64,000 bases of DNA from RGIG8775 sp045128735 (GTDB taxonomy: Bacteria > Bacillota > Clostridia > Oscillospirales > CAG-272), in assembly GCA_045128735.1 (NCBI GenBank), contig JBGVRT010000027.1, forward strand, positions 1 to 64,000. The letters are read 5' to 3'. The translations under genes and the position numbers were made by a program. Below, piece by piece: positions 1 to 6,853 of this stretch. The notes below the pieces were generated by a model, which had not been told where the DNA came from, did no database searches, and was given only the letters and a program-made list of their open reading frames with translations. The stretch's first letter is position 1. Each line of letters starts with the position of its first letter.

Positions 1-905
1 TGCTTGGAGTGAAAGTTCCGAACGTCGCCGATCTCTGCAATAACCAGCGGAGTCAGCGTATCTCCAACACAAGCCATCTCACGAATTAAAAAATATTCGG
101 GAAGGGACTTGGCAAACGCCTGCATTTGTGTTAAAATAGAGGTGCGAGAGGTTTCGATCTCATGCACAACTCGAATAGCTTCCTTGACTACGATCGTGGT
201 GGATGGGGTCATAGGAAGCGCAGGGATACTGTTTTGAACCAGGGCAAAGATCTCTTCTGCCTGGCGTTCGTACATGCGGTATCCCTGCTTTTTTGCCCAA
301 GAGCAGTAACCGAAGATGAATTTCTTCTCTCCCATGGCGGTGATCTTGTCAAAATGCAAGTATTTCAGTACAAAATCCGTTAATTTGTGGTGTGGCTCCC
401 GATCCTGAAGAATGTCGGTAATACCCGGCATAACGTTATCAAGGAGATTGCCCAGCGAGATCTTTGCTTTTACGAGCATAGACGTAAGCTGAAAATACTG
501 CCGTGAGAGCAGTCGTAGCTCGCGGTATACCTCATCCGTCGGCTTGGCGCGTTGCAGGTCCTGCCAATAAGTGAGACCGAAGGCAGCGATTTTAGCTGCA
601 TCAATCTTATCCGTCTTTGCTTTGCGAATGTCCTGTGCACAGAACTTTTTCATACGCAGAGCGTTGACCACACAGACAAAAATATCTACTTCAAGCAGTT
701 GCGCTACAACGGGTAAATGGTAGTGCCCGGTAGCTTCAAGTACCACGCGAACCTCCTCGTCATACGAGCGAATATCCCGTATGAGCTTTCCGACTTCTTC
801 GGCGGTGTGTTCGATGTCGTAAGGCGCTTTCAACACCTCTCCGCCCGGCTTCAAAAAGCACACAGTGCTTTTTCCTTTTGCGATGTCGATACCAACGCAG
901 ATCAT
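1..905 (-). CDS. IS110-family transposase (DEDD recombinase), truncated by the left window edge
   Basis: The reading frame starts with ATG at 905 after a strong AGGAGG site 5 bases upstream and is open to the window edge, so only the N-terminal ~300 residues are seen. It begins MICVGIDIAKGKSTV, the RuvC-like first acidic strand of IS110 recombinases, followed by VVLEATGHYH and the family signature KTDKIDAAKIA, and later by MACVGDTLTPLVIAEIGD, which starts the helix-hairpin-helix/Tnp_20 part. The catalytic serine region would lie beyond the edge. IS110 enzymes act with a structured bridge RNA from the element's end; the hairpin-rich stretch upstream (906-1181) is the obvious candidate. No frameshift is seen in the visible part. 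Family assignment is secure; activity is unknown. Confidence 0.93.
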   Translation of the reverse strand, partial: MICVGIDIAKGKSTVCFLKPGGEVLKAPYDIEHTAEEVGKLIRDIRSYDEEVRVVLEATGHYHLPVVAQLLEVDIFVCVVNALRMKKFCAQDIRKAKTDKIDAAKIAAFGLTYWQDLQRAKPTDEVYRELRLLSRQYFQLTSMLVKAKISLGNLLDNVMPGITDILQDREPHHKLTDFVLKYLHFDKITAMGEKKFIFGYCSWAKKQGYRMYERQAEEIFALVQNSIPALPMTPSTTIVVKEAIRVVHEIETSRTSILTQMQAFAKSLPEYFLIREMACVGDTLTPLVIAEIGDVRNFHSK

Positions 906-1181
906 AAAAATCCTCCTGTTTGTTGTTTCTGCAATGTAACCGTTTCAGCTTATTACGATTCATTTTGGCTCGTGACGCGGACGGTTTTTTTGCTGGGGGC
1001 TCGCCCCCTCCAAAACCGGAACAACCTGCTTAATCGAATCTTTATAATAAGAGAACGGATGACGCTTTGTCTACCGAACGCGAAGTTCAAAGAAAAGCTC
1101 GTCAGTCCATTGCTCTCTTATTATAACAAAAATAAGCATAGCTGACTATACCGTTTTGCTCAGTATAGGGCTACGCTTATA
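906..1181 (-). ncRNA. Candidate IS110 bridge RNA / left-end leader, three consecutive hairpins
   Basis: The non-coding stretch directly upstream of the recombinase start holds three stem-loops. In transcript order they are 1180-1132 (arms ATAAGC...GCTTAT with further pairing), 1126-1042 (perfect 12-bp arms TTATAATAAGAG/CTCTTATTATAA around a ~60-nt loop) and 1018-982 (GGGGGC/GCCCCC inside CGGTTTT/AAAACCG). In IS110-group elements the bridge RNA is transcribed from this position and has a 5' stem-loop followed by two internal-loop hairpins that read target and donor DNA. The layout fits, but the guide loops were not assigned, so this is an inference from position and folding. Confidence 0.4.
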
Positions 1182-1197
1182 TTGTACCAAAGAGAAA

Positions 1198-1236
1198 GCG
1201 ACCGCAGAGAAGGTGAACCTGCGGTCGCGATTTTTT
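1198..1236 (+). terminator. Rho-independent terminator
   Basis: Perfect 10-bp inverted repeat GCGACCGCAG/CTGCGGTCGC (1198-1207 and 1219-1228) followed by a T6 tract. It reads on the plus strand and sits at the presumed outer edge of the IS110 element. The gene it once served is not visible. Confidence 0.75.
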
Positions 1237-1426
1237 GATGATTTTTTGGCGCTGCGGTGTTTTTTCCGAAGCTCGGTGATGCTTTTTTGATGCTGTACCG
1301 GACGGAGTTATTGGAACTAAATGGACTATTTGGCAAGTTGATGCTACTGTGTCGGCTTCAAAATTAATCATTTTTCAGCTCAAAGACCTTGTTCCGGAGA
1401 GAAAAAAACCAAAAATACCGGAAAGA

Positions 1427-1456
1427 AAAAATCCAAGCCAATCGGCTTGGATTTTT
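1427..1456. terminator. Bidirectional terminator-like hairpin
   Basis: Arms ATCCAAGCC (1431-1439) and GGCTTGGAT (1444-1452), with an A-rich run before and T6 after, so it could end transcription from either side. It lies immediately before the duplicated tRNA-end sequence. Confidence 0.7.
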
Positions 1457-1480
1457 TGGCAGGGGCAGGAGGATTCTGAA
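1454..1480 (-). repeat. Partial duplicate of the tRNA-Trp 3' end (possible attachment-site relic)
   Basis: The segment TTTTTTGGCAGGGGCAGGAGGATTC followed by TGAACC repeats the T-arm and acceptor 3' end of the intact tRNA-Trp (1614-1640), together with the T-run outside it. The copy breaks down after one inserted T, and no complete tRNA can be folded from 1454-1570. The rest of the stretch up to 1576 shows only a small AACGCC-TTC-GGCGTT hairpin. Duplicated tRNA 3' ends are typical of tyrosine-integrase attachment sites, but no integrase remains here. Confidence 0.5.
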
Positions 1481-1576
1481 CCTGGCTTGCGGTTAATACA
1501 GCAAGATTGGGAAGTTTAGCCTACGCAAGCCCGCAACGCCTTCGGCGTTGGAGTTCGAAAATACTATACACATAAC

Positions 1577-1613
1577 AAAAAGAAAGAGACGGCTAAAGCC
1601 ATCTCTTTCTTTT
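1577..1613 (-). terminator. Terminator downstream of tRNA-Trp
   Basis: Arms AAAAGAAAGAGACGGCT and AGCCATCTCTTTCTTTT form a 17-bp stem with one wobble pair and a 2-nt loop, directly after the tRNA 3' end in the direction of transcription. Confidence 0.8.
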
Positions 1614-1689
1614 TGGCAGGGGCAGGAGGATTCGAACCCGCGACCCACGGTTTTGGAGACCGGTACTCTACCAGCTGAGCTATACCCCT
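1614..1689 (-). tRNA. tRNA-Trp (CCA anticodon)
   Basis: The 76-nt gene starts AGGGGTATAGCTCAGC and ends TGCCCCTG plus an encoded CCA. The acceptor stem AGGGGTA pairs with TGCCCCT, the D-loop is CTCAGCTGGTAGAG, the anticodon loop is CTCCAAA giving CCA at positions 34-36, and the T-arm is GCGGGTTCGAATCC. The anticodon fixes tryptophan. A good promoter lies upstream and a terminator downstream, so it is an independent unit. Confidence 0.95.
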
Positions 1690-1704
1690 GTACAATACCT
1701 ATGT

Positions 1705-1733
1705 ATTATATCACATCTTTTTGAATTTTGCAA
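1705..1733 (-). promoter_or_regulatory. Promoter of tRNA-Trp
   Basis: On the minus strand TTGCAA (1728-1733), a 17-bp spacer and TATAAT (1705-1710) sit 15 bases before the tRNA 5' end. Confidence 0.75.
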
Positions 1734-1843
1734 GGGGTTTTTGAAAAAAAGTCAAAAAAATCTGCGGAAATTTTCTGCGGTACTTGAATATGGCAGGAAA
1801 ATGTGATAAAATATATTCGTATTCAACCGAAAGGACAAATGAA

Positions 1844-2614
1844 ATGAGAATTTTAGCTATCGGAGACATTGTTGGGCTTGGCGCGGTGAGCTATCTGCGC
1901 GAGAAGCTTTGGCAATTCAGAAAAGAAAACAAGATAGATTTTGTTATTGCCAACGGTGAGAACGTGAACGACATTTTCGGTCTCGGAATTGACGAGGCGA
2001 GGGAACTACTCGACAGCGGCGTTGACGTTATCACCACGGGAAATCACGTTTGGGGGCGCAGAGACATTTACGATTTTCTTGACAGCTCGGAGGCTGTTAT
2101 ACGCCCCGCAAACTATCCGTCGGACGCGCCCGGAAGCGGATACACTTACGCTGACGTTGACGGCTTCAAGGTGCTTTGTATCAACGTGCTCGGAACGGTA
2201 TTTATGGATTCGCTTACCTCTCCCTTTGAGTCGGTTGACGCCATTCTTGCACGTGAGGAAGGTAACTACGACGTTGCGCTTCTCGACGTTCACGCCGAGG
2301 CGACCTCTGAAAAGCTTGCGATGGGCTACCATTTTGACGGCAGAGTGACTGCCATATTCGGCACGCACACCCACGTACAGACCGCCGACGAGCGAATTTT
2401 GCCCGCGGGCAGCGGCTACATTACCGACCTTGGAATGACGGGACCGAAGGACGGCATATTGGGCGTTGAAAAAGAGAACGTTCTTTATCGCTTCTTGACA
2501 AAAATGCCCAAAAGGTACACTGTAGCACAAGGCGAAATCGAAGCACAGGGCGCAATTTTCGACATAGACCCCTTTGCGAGAAAAACGATCTCGGTCAAGA
2601 GAGTTAAGTTTTGA
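1844..2614 (+). CDS. ymdB: YmdB-family metallophosphoesterase (2',3'-cyclic nucleotide phosphodiesterase)
   Basis: The 256-residue protein starts MRILAIGDIVG at the ATG at 1844, preceded by AAAGGA; an upstream in-frame ATG at 1784 would add 20 residues with no homology-like start and is less likely. Metal-binding motifs of the TIGR00282/YmdB family are all present: GDIVG, VIANGENV, TTGNHVWG, LLDVHAEATSEK and FGTHTHVQTADE. Length matches the family (about 260). Such enzymes hydrolyse 2',3'-cAMP and in Bacillus affect biofilm and motility decisions; in this genome the role is inferred from family only. It is cytoplasmic, with no signal peptide. It stands alone between the tRNA and an IS remnant. 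Confidence 0.93.
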   Translation: MRILAIGDIVGLGAVSYLREKLWQFRKENKIDFVIANGENVNDIFGLGIDEARELLDSGVDVITTGNHVWGRRDIYDFLDSSEAVIRPANYPSDAPGSGYTYADVDGFKVLCINVLGTVFMDSLTSPFESVDAILAREEGNYDVALLDVHAEATSEKLAMGYHFDGRVTAIFGTHTHVQTADERILPAGSGYITDLGMTGPKDGILGVEKENVLYRFLTKMPKRYTVAQGEIEAQGAIFDIDPFARKTISVKRVKF

Positions 2615-2631
2615 TAGAGTTGACATAAGAA

Positions 2632-2700
2632 AGCCACCGCTTCAAGCAGTGGCTCAGATTACTGACAAAGGGTTCAGGACTACGGTTCTGAGCCCTTTGT
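2632..2700. repeat. Two adjacent palindromes after ymdB (terminator / repeat family)
   Basis: First hairpin 2632-2654 (AGCCAC/GTGGCT), second 2665-2700 (ACAAAGGGTTCAG/CTGAGCCCTTTGT). The second has the AAAGGG...CCCTTT form seen at several other gene ends in this window. It may terminate ymdB or be the end of the degraded insertion sequence that follows. Confidence 0.55.
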
Positions 2701-2759
2701 CGTACTTTACAAGTTTTATGGTATAATATAGGTGTAAAGAAAAACGTGGAGTAACACCT

Positions 2760-3362
2760 ATGTTTACAGAAAGAATCAGAAAGCAAAACAAACCGGAAAT
2801 GGTAATCTTGGATGAGCTTGTGCCACAGGATAATCTTTTGAGAAAGATAGATAAAGCAATAGACTTCGGATTCATCAACAAGATCTGTAAGCCATATTAC
2901 TGCGAAAACAACGGACACCCGGCAATAGAGCCTGAGGTTATTTTCCGCATGCTGTTCATAGGATATCTCTACGGAATAAAAAGTGAAATAAGATTGCTTA
3001 AGGAAATCGAGGTAAACGTAGCGTATCGTTGGTTCATCGGCTACGATCTGACCGAAAAGCTTCCCGACGTAAGCGTGATATGGCAGAACAGACTCCGCAG
3101 ATACAACGGAACCGACGTTCCACAGCAAATATTCGACGAGATCGTCCGTCAGGCAATGGCAAAAGGATTTGTAGTCGGAAAGATGCTATATTCGGACAGC
3201 ACGGGCGGTGAAAGTGGTGAAGTTAAAACAATTAAGGTAAGCACCACAGACCCCGACAGCGGATTTATGCACAGAGACGGCAAGCCGCAGAGATTCTTCT
3301 ATCTTGACCACAGAACTGTAGACAGCAAACATTACATTGTCTTTCTGCAACCGTCTATTTGA
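2760..3362 (+). pseudogene. IS1182-like transposase remnant, internally deleted and C-terminally truncated
   Basis: A 200-codon frame begins MFTERIRKQNKPEM and runs through the N-terminal domain typical of IS1182/IS5-group transposases (IFRMLFIGYLYGIKSE, then the DDE start LYSDST). After YSDST the usual ~50-residue lysine/glutamate-rich region is missing and the frame resumes at KTIKVSTTDPDSGFMHRDGKP and FFYLDHRTVDSKH, then ends abruptly. The remaining catalytic half is absent, so it cannot be active. Its 3' end overlaps the convergent SDR stop codon. An 8-bp repeat ATAGGTGT/ACACCTAT (2728-2761) flanks the ribosome site and includes the start codon, which could have limited translation. Confidence 0.85.
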
Positions 3363-4069
3363 ATGTTTTGACCAGATATGTATGATGCTTCATCACTTGC
3401 AAGAAAGCAGATAAGGTTTGCGTTTTCCATATCCGTGCCTGTTCGTCCAATAAAAGGCAAAGGTGACTCAACGTACGAGTTGTAATCAAGATTTTCACCG
3501 GGACTTACGCTACCGGGAGAAACGCTGTTTACAAGTATTCCCTTTTTTACAACCTCCTTGGCAAGTGATTTTGTCATTGCTATCACCGCGGCTTTTGTAG
3601 CCGAATAGGGAGCCATACTATTGAGCCCGTATACACCTGCAACAGATGCTACGTTTATTATTCTGCCATAATTGTTTTCTATCATATTACCTAAAAATGC
3701 TTTGGTGACGTACATTGTTCCCATAACGTTGACGTCAAAAAATTTCTTCCACATTTCTGTGGGGACGTCTACAAAGCTGCAATGATATTTCCATAAAGCC
3801 GCATTGTTGACAAGAATATCAACATTTTTGAATTTTTCAAGTACTTCCGATGCGACCGCATTTACTCTTGTCTCGTCGCTTATGTCGCATTCAAAGCACA
3901 ATACTTCCTTTGTGTATTCTTCAAGCTCACCTTTGAGACGGCAAAGTTCTTCGGTGTTTATATCAATGGCAACTACCCGCGCCCCCTCCATAGCGAATTT
4001 AAGGGCTACGGCTCTGCCTATTCCGCGCGCGGCTCCTGTGACAATAGCTGTTTTACCTGAAAATCTCAT
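3332..4069 (-). CDS. Short-chain dehydrogenase/reductase (SDR)
   Basis: 245 residues, the classical SDR length. The N-terminal Rossmann motif TGAARGIG, the NNAAL motif, the catalytic serine region NVASVAGVYG and the YSATKAAV (YxxxK) motif are all present, and the C-terminus ISGQNIQIDG is typical. Such enzymes reduce or oxidise sugar, polyol or acyl substrates with NAD(P)H; the substrate cannot be read. Start ATG at 4069 has GGAGG nine bases upstream. It is transcribed divergently from an AraC regulator (4207), its likely controller. The C-terminal tail CRKTM is slightly unusual and abuts the transposase relic, so the last residues may have been altered by that insertion. Confidence 0.9.
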   Translation of the reverse strand: MRFSGKTAIVTGAARGIGRAVALKFAMEGARVVAIDINTEELCRLKGELEEYTKEVLCFECDISDETRVNAVASEVLEKFKNVDILVNNAALWKYHCSFVDVPTEMWKKFFDVNVMGTMYVTKAFLGNMIENNYGRIINVASVAGVYGLNSMAPYSATKAAVIAMTKSLAKEVVKKGILVNSVSPGSVSPGENLDYNSYVESPLPFIGRTGTDMENANLICFLASDEASYISGQNIQIDGCRKTM

Positions 4070-4168
4070 ATCATCAAACCTCCGTTTTTATTTTATTCTA
4101 TCAATCAATCGAGTTTTAGTAAATGCAAATTTCTATATTCTGTTTAGCCAAAACGATACAATTTTATA

Positions 4169-4197
4169 TTGACTTGTATTTGTAAAGATGCTATAAT
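4169..4197 (+). promoter_or_regulatory. Promoter of the AraC regulator at 4207
   Basis: TTGACT (4169-4174), 17-bp spacer, TATAAT (4192-4197). The predicted transcription start falls at about 4203-4205, within a few bases of the GTG start codon, so the transcript may be nearly leaderless. Confidence 0.75.
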
Positions 4198-4206
4198 ACA
4201 AAAGGG

Positions 4207-4959
4207 GTGATTGATATAATAACTGAAAATTTTATTATTGCGGAATTTAACAGTATTTTTACTGCAACAAATACGGAGGGAAAGATAATTGAATTGAAAA
4301 ACAGATATTGTTCCTGCTTTATTGTCACGTTTAGCGGAAGCATCAAATTCTCATATGAAAGCGGAAGCGTGGTAGCAGACAGTGAACACCCTGTTTTTAT
4401 TCCCGAAGGATTGACATATCAAAATGAATGTCTTGAGGATGCTGAGAGCCTGGTTTTTAATTTTCACACATTGAATAAATATGCGGAGCCTATAGTTCTT
4501 TCTTCTGTATCTCACAGATTTGCGACAGAAAAATACGGTGAAATAGAAAAAGCACTTTTTTTAAGCACGGCTGAAAACAAAATGACCGTGCTCAGCGAGC
4601 TATATTCTTTGGCATCGAGGCTTTTTGCTGTTAACGAAAAGCTCTCTCACGGCAACGCGGTGATTAAAAAAGCGACAGAATACATCTTCTCAAATTACAA
4701 TGATAGTGAACTGACAGTATCACAGGTAGCACGTATATGCTTTGTAAGCGAAGTGTATTTGAGAAAGCTTTTTATGGAAAAGATGAATACTACTCCGTTA
4801 AAATACATCATGAAAGTAAGAATGAAGCGTGCACACGACCTTGCGATGGAAAGATTTCCTGTTAAGGAAATAGCTCATCTGGTAGGCTACGCCGATATTT
4901 ATCAGTTTAGCCGTGCATATAAAAAGCACTTTGGATATTCTCCGTCGGAAACGCCGTGA
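4207..4959 (+). CDS. AraC-family transcriptional regulator
   Basis: 250 residues: an N-terminal cupin-like ligand domain (about 1-140, with HPVFIPEGLTYQN) and a C-terminal AraC double helix-turn-helix (about 150-250; ELTVSQVARICFVSEVYLRK and VKEIAHLVGYADIYQFSRAY). It probably senses a sugar-like ligand and controls the divergent SDR gene, with which it shares a 137-bp promoter region. The start is uncertain: GTG at 4207 directly follows AAAGGG, which is too close to serve as its ribosome site, and the promoter places the mRNA start almost on it. Confidence 0.88.
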   Translation: MIDIITENFIIAEFNSIFTATNTEGKIIELKNRYCSCFIVTFSGSIKFSYESGSVVADSEHPVFIPEGLTYQNECLEDAESLVFNFHTLNKYAEPIVLSSVSHRFATEKYGEIEKALFLSTAENKMTVLSELYSLASRLFAVNEKLSHGNAVIKKATEYIFSNYNDSELTVSQVARICFVSEVYLRKLFMEKMNTTPLKYIMKVRMKRAHDLAMERFPVKEIAHLVGYADIYQFSRAYKKHFGYSPSETP

Positions 4960-5092
4960 ACTTCACTTAAAGCGCGCATCATAAGGGAAAGTGGTCTTTA
5001 GCTTTGTTCTTGCCAACCTCTGGCTTGGTCGTGCAACAGTACTGCCCCATAGGTCTGAAATTTACCCATTGTTTTTGCGGTCGCTTCGATTT

Positions 5093-5848
5093 TTATTCAG
5101 CGTATTTTTTTACAAGCGCGGCGCTAAGAAGCGCGGCGGAATCGGGGTCTACGTAAACAGTTGCATCGCTGTGCTTCTTCAAAAGCGTTGCGGGTATATC
5201 GGGGGTAACGTCATTGGCAAAGGTATTATATATAGCCTCAGCTTTAACACTGTACGGAACAACCGAAATTATGTGCTTACTCTGCATAATTCTGTCGCAG
5301 GTCATACTTATTGCCTGCTTGAAGCACTCCTCCCTATTCTTGAACCAACCCTCTCCAATCTGTTGTTGCAGGCAACGTTCGGCAAGCGTTACCACCTTAT
5401 ACGCGCTCTTGTCGGCAAAATCGGCGGGCGGGTCGTTAAAGGCGATATGTGCGTTTTCGCCTATGCCGATAAGTCCCACGTCTATGGGTGACTCGTCAAG
5501 AAGCGCCGTAAGACCTTCTATAGTTTCGTCGGGGTCCTTTGTGCCGTCTATGAGGTGATATTTTTTAATCGGCACCTTATTTACAAAGCGGTTTGTAAGG
5601 TAGCAGTTAAAGCTTGCGGGGTGGTCCTTGGAAATACCCACGTACTCGTCGAGGTGGAACATCTCGACCTTATCCCAATCAACGCGGCACTTTATGAACT
5701 CCTCAAAGAAGGGGAACTGTGATGCCCCAGTAGAAAGAAGAATACGGGCACTTCCCTTTTCCTCGATCGCCATATTGACAAGCGATGCCGCGTGCTCTGC
5801 CGACCTTACTCCCAAGTCCTTAAGACTTTCACACAAAACAAGTTTCAT
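5093..5848 (-). CDS. NagB-type glucosamine-6-phosphate deaminase/isomerase paralogue
   Basis: 251 residues. The start MKLVLCESLKDLG at 5848 follows GGAGG by 7 bases. It keeps the NagB/RpiA-like fold motifs: LLSTGASQFPFF for the phosphate loop, FHLDEYVGI with the catalytic Asp-Glu, and LIGIGENAHIAFNDPPA in place of the canonical GxGxNGHIGFNEP. The changed loop and the phylogenetically distinct KNREECFKQ segment suggest a divergent specificity, perhaps another amino-sugar phosphate. The product would be a ketose phosphate and ammonia. The gene is divergent from an AraC regulator (5970). A more canonical NagB occurs as a fusion at 16135-17751. The 130 bp downstream (4960-5092) hold nothing recognisable. 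Confidence 0.85.
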   Translation of the reverse strand: MKLVLCESLKDLGVRSAEHAASLVNMAIEEKGSARILLSTGASQFPFFEEFIKCRVDWDKVEMFHLDEYVGISKDHPASFNCYLTNRFVNKVPIKKYHLIDGTKDPDETIEGLTALLDESPIDVGLIGIGENAHIAFNDPPADFADKSAYKVVTLAERCLQQQIGEGWFKNREECFKQAISMTCDRIMQSKHIISVVPYSVKAEAIYNTFANDVTPDIPATLLKKHSDATVYVDPDSAALLSAALVKKYAE

Positions 5849-5897
5849 TATAATTCCTCCAAAAATTATTTTTATTTGAAATACTGTTGCCAAAATG

Positions 5898-5911
5898 TAC
5901 AATTTATTGTA
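5898..5911. promoter_or_regulatory. Palindromic operator candidate TACAAT-TT-ATTGTA
   Basis: A perfect 6-bp inverted repeat separated by two bases lies in the divergent promoter region between the NagB-like gene and its AraC neighbour. Symmetry of this kind suits a dimeric repressor more than an AraC protein; the binding protein is unknown. Confidence 0.4.
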
Positions 5912-5934
5912 TATTTTTTTGTTGACATTAAATA

Positions 5935-5963
5935 TTGAACAAGACATAAAAGCGTGATATAAT
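5935..5963 (+). promoter_or_regulatory. Promoter of the AraC regulator at 5970
   Basis: TTGAAC (5935-5940), 17-bp spacer, TATAAT (5958-5963). The expected start of transcription is at or next to the ATG at 5970, and no ribosome binding site precedes that ATG, so translation may be leaderless. Confidence 0.7.
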
Positions 5964-5969
5964 AGGCTT

Positions 5970-6818
5970 ATGGCTATTATATCAGACTATTATTCAAAAA
6001 ATCGAGACCTGTATTTTCATCACACAGTCAGCGAAAAGACCAAAGACACACCGCCTATGTACGGCCCCGAATCTCACAGGGGCTTTGAAATAATTTACCT
6101 TGTGGAAGGAGAGGTCAGATATTTCATAGAGGGTGACGAGTACCTTGCGCGGACGGGGGACTTAATATTTATTCTCCCCAACGAAATACACGCTTTAGAG
6201 CGAAGCGGAGCAATGAAATACGAAAGAGTTGTGGTTTCATTTGAGTATGGCACCGTAAAGTCAATGCTTGCGCAAAGCGACTTCGCGGTTGACGGCACGT
6301 TTCTTGAAATGAAGAACACAGTTCACAGAATAATTCCCATCGACCTTGTGGAAAAATACGGAATAAAGGAAATAATGAGAGATATCGGCAGACTTGACTC
6401 TGCCGCCTCCGAGTTCCCATTTCTGTTCGTCTCAAATCTTATGTCGCTTGTTGCCGCGCTCTGCAAGCTTTTCTCCAATGAGTCACGTGAGCCTGTTTTC
6501 AAGATTTCCTCCGACACCACTGTCAAAAACGCGGTGGATTATATCGGCGAGCATATTACCGAGCAGATGACTCTTGACCGAATTGCCGACGCGCTTCACG
6601 TAAGCAAATCCACGCTCTGCCACCGTTTCCGCCAATGCATGAACACAAGCGTTAACCGATATATCGCCACCAAGAAGATATACCGCGCTATGCGCCTGAT
6701 TGAAAGCGGAATGAGTGCCAACGAGGCGGCAAGTGCCGTGGGGTACGAGCATTACACCACATTTTATCACAACTACAGGCAGATTATAGGTGCTCTGCCC
6801 TCAAGTGACAAAAAATAG
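5970..6818 (+). CDS. AraC-family transcriptional regulator
   Basis: 282 residues. The N-terminal cupin (HRGFEIIYLVEGEVRYF, LIFILPNEIHALER) should bind a ligand; the C-terminal 100 residues form the double HTH (MTLDRIADALHVSKSTLCHR and ANEAASAVGYEHYTTFYHN). It is divergent from the NagB-like gene and convergent with the GH109-like gene, so amino-sugar catabolism is the likely target. ATG at 5970 is taken as start because the cupin begins soon after; an internal ATG at 6058 would remove 29 residues before PESHRGFE. Confidence 0.9.
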   Translation: MAIISDYYSKNRDLYFHHTVSEKTKDTPPMYGPESHRGFEIIYLVEGEVRYFIEGDEYLARTGDLIFILPNEIHALERSGAMKYERVVVSFEYGTVKSMLAQSDFAVDGTFLEMKNTVHRIIPIDLVEKYGIKEIMRDIGRLDSAASEFPFLFVSNLMSLVAALCKLFSNESREPVFKISSDTTVKNAVDYIGEHITEQMTLDRIADALHVSKSTLCHRFRQCMNTSVNRYIATKKIYRAMRLIESGMSANEAASAVGYEHYTTFYHNYRQIIGALPSSDKK

Positions 6819-6828
6819 CTTTTATTGG

Positions 6829-6853
6829 GCTGTCCCGAAAGAGTCAGCCTTTT
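6829..6853 (+). terminator. Terminator between convergent genes
   Basis: GGCTG/CAGCC stem followed by TTTTAT, ten bases after the AraC stop. It overlaps the stop codon of the convergent oxidoreductase gene. It belongs to the GGGCTG...CAGCC palindrome family seen elsewhere in the window. Confidence 0.6.

Noticed and set aside
1177..1371. Open frame of 64 codons beside the IS110 element
   Set aside because: No ribosome site, overlaps a terminator hairpin and shows no protein-like pattern.
1457..1560. Second tRNA gene next to tRNA-Trp
   Set aside because: Only the 3' tRNA end is present; no anticodon arm, D-arm or matching 5' acceptor strand can be folded.
4960..5092. A decayed gene between the AraC and NagB-like genes
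   Set aside because: The stretch has no frame or motif that can be tied to any family.
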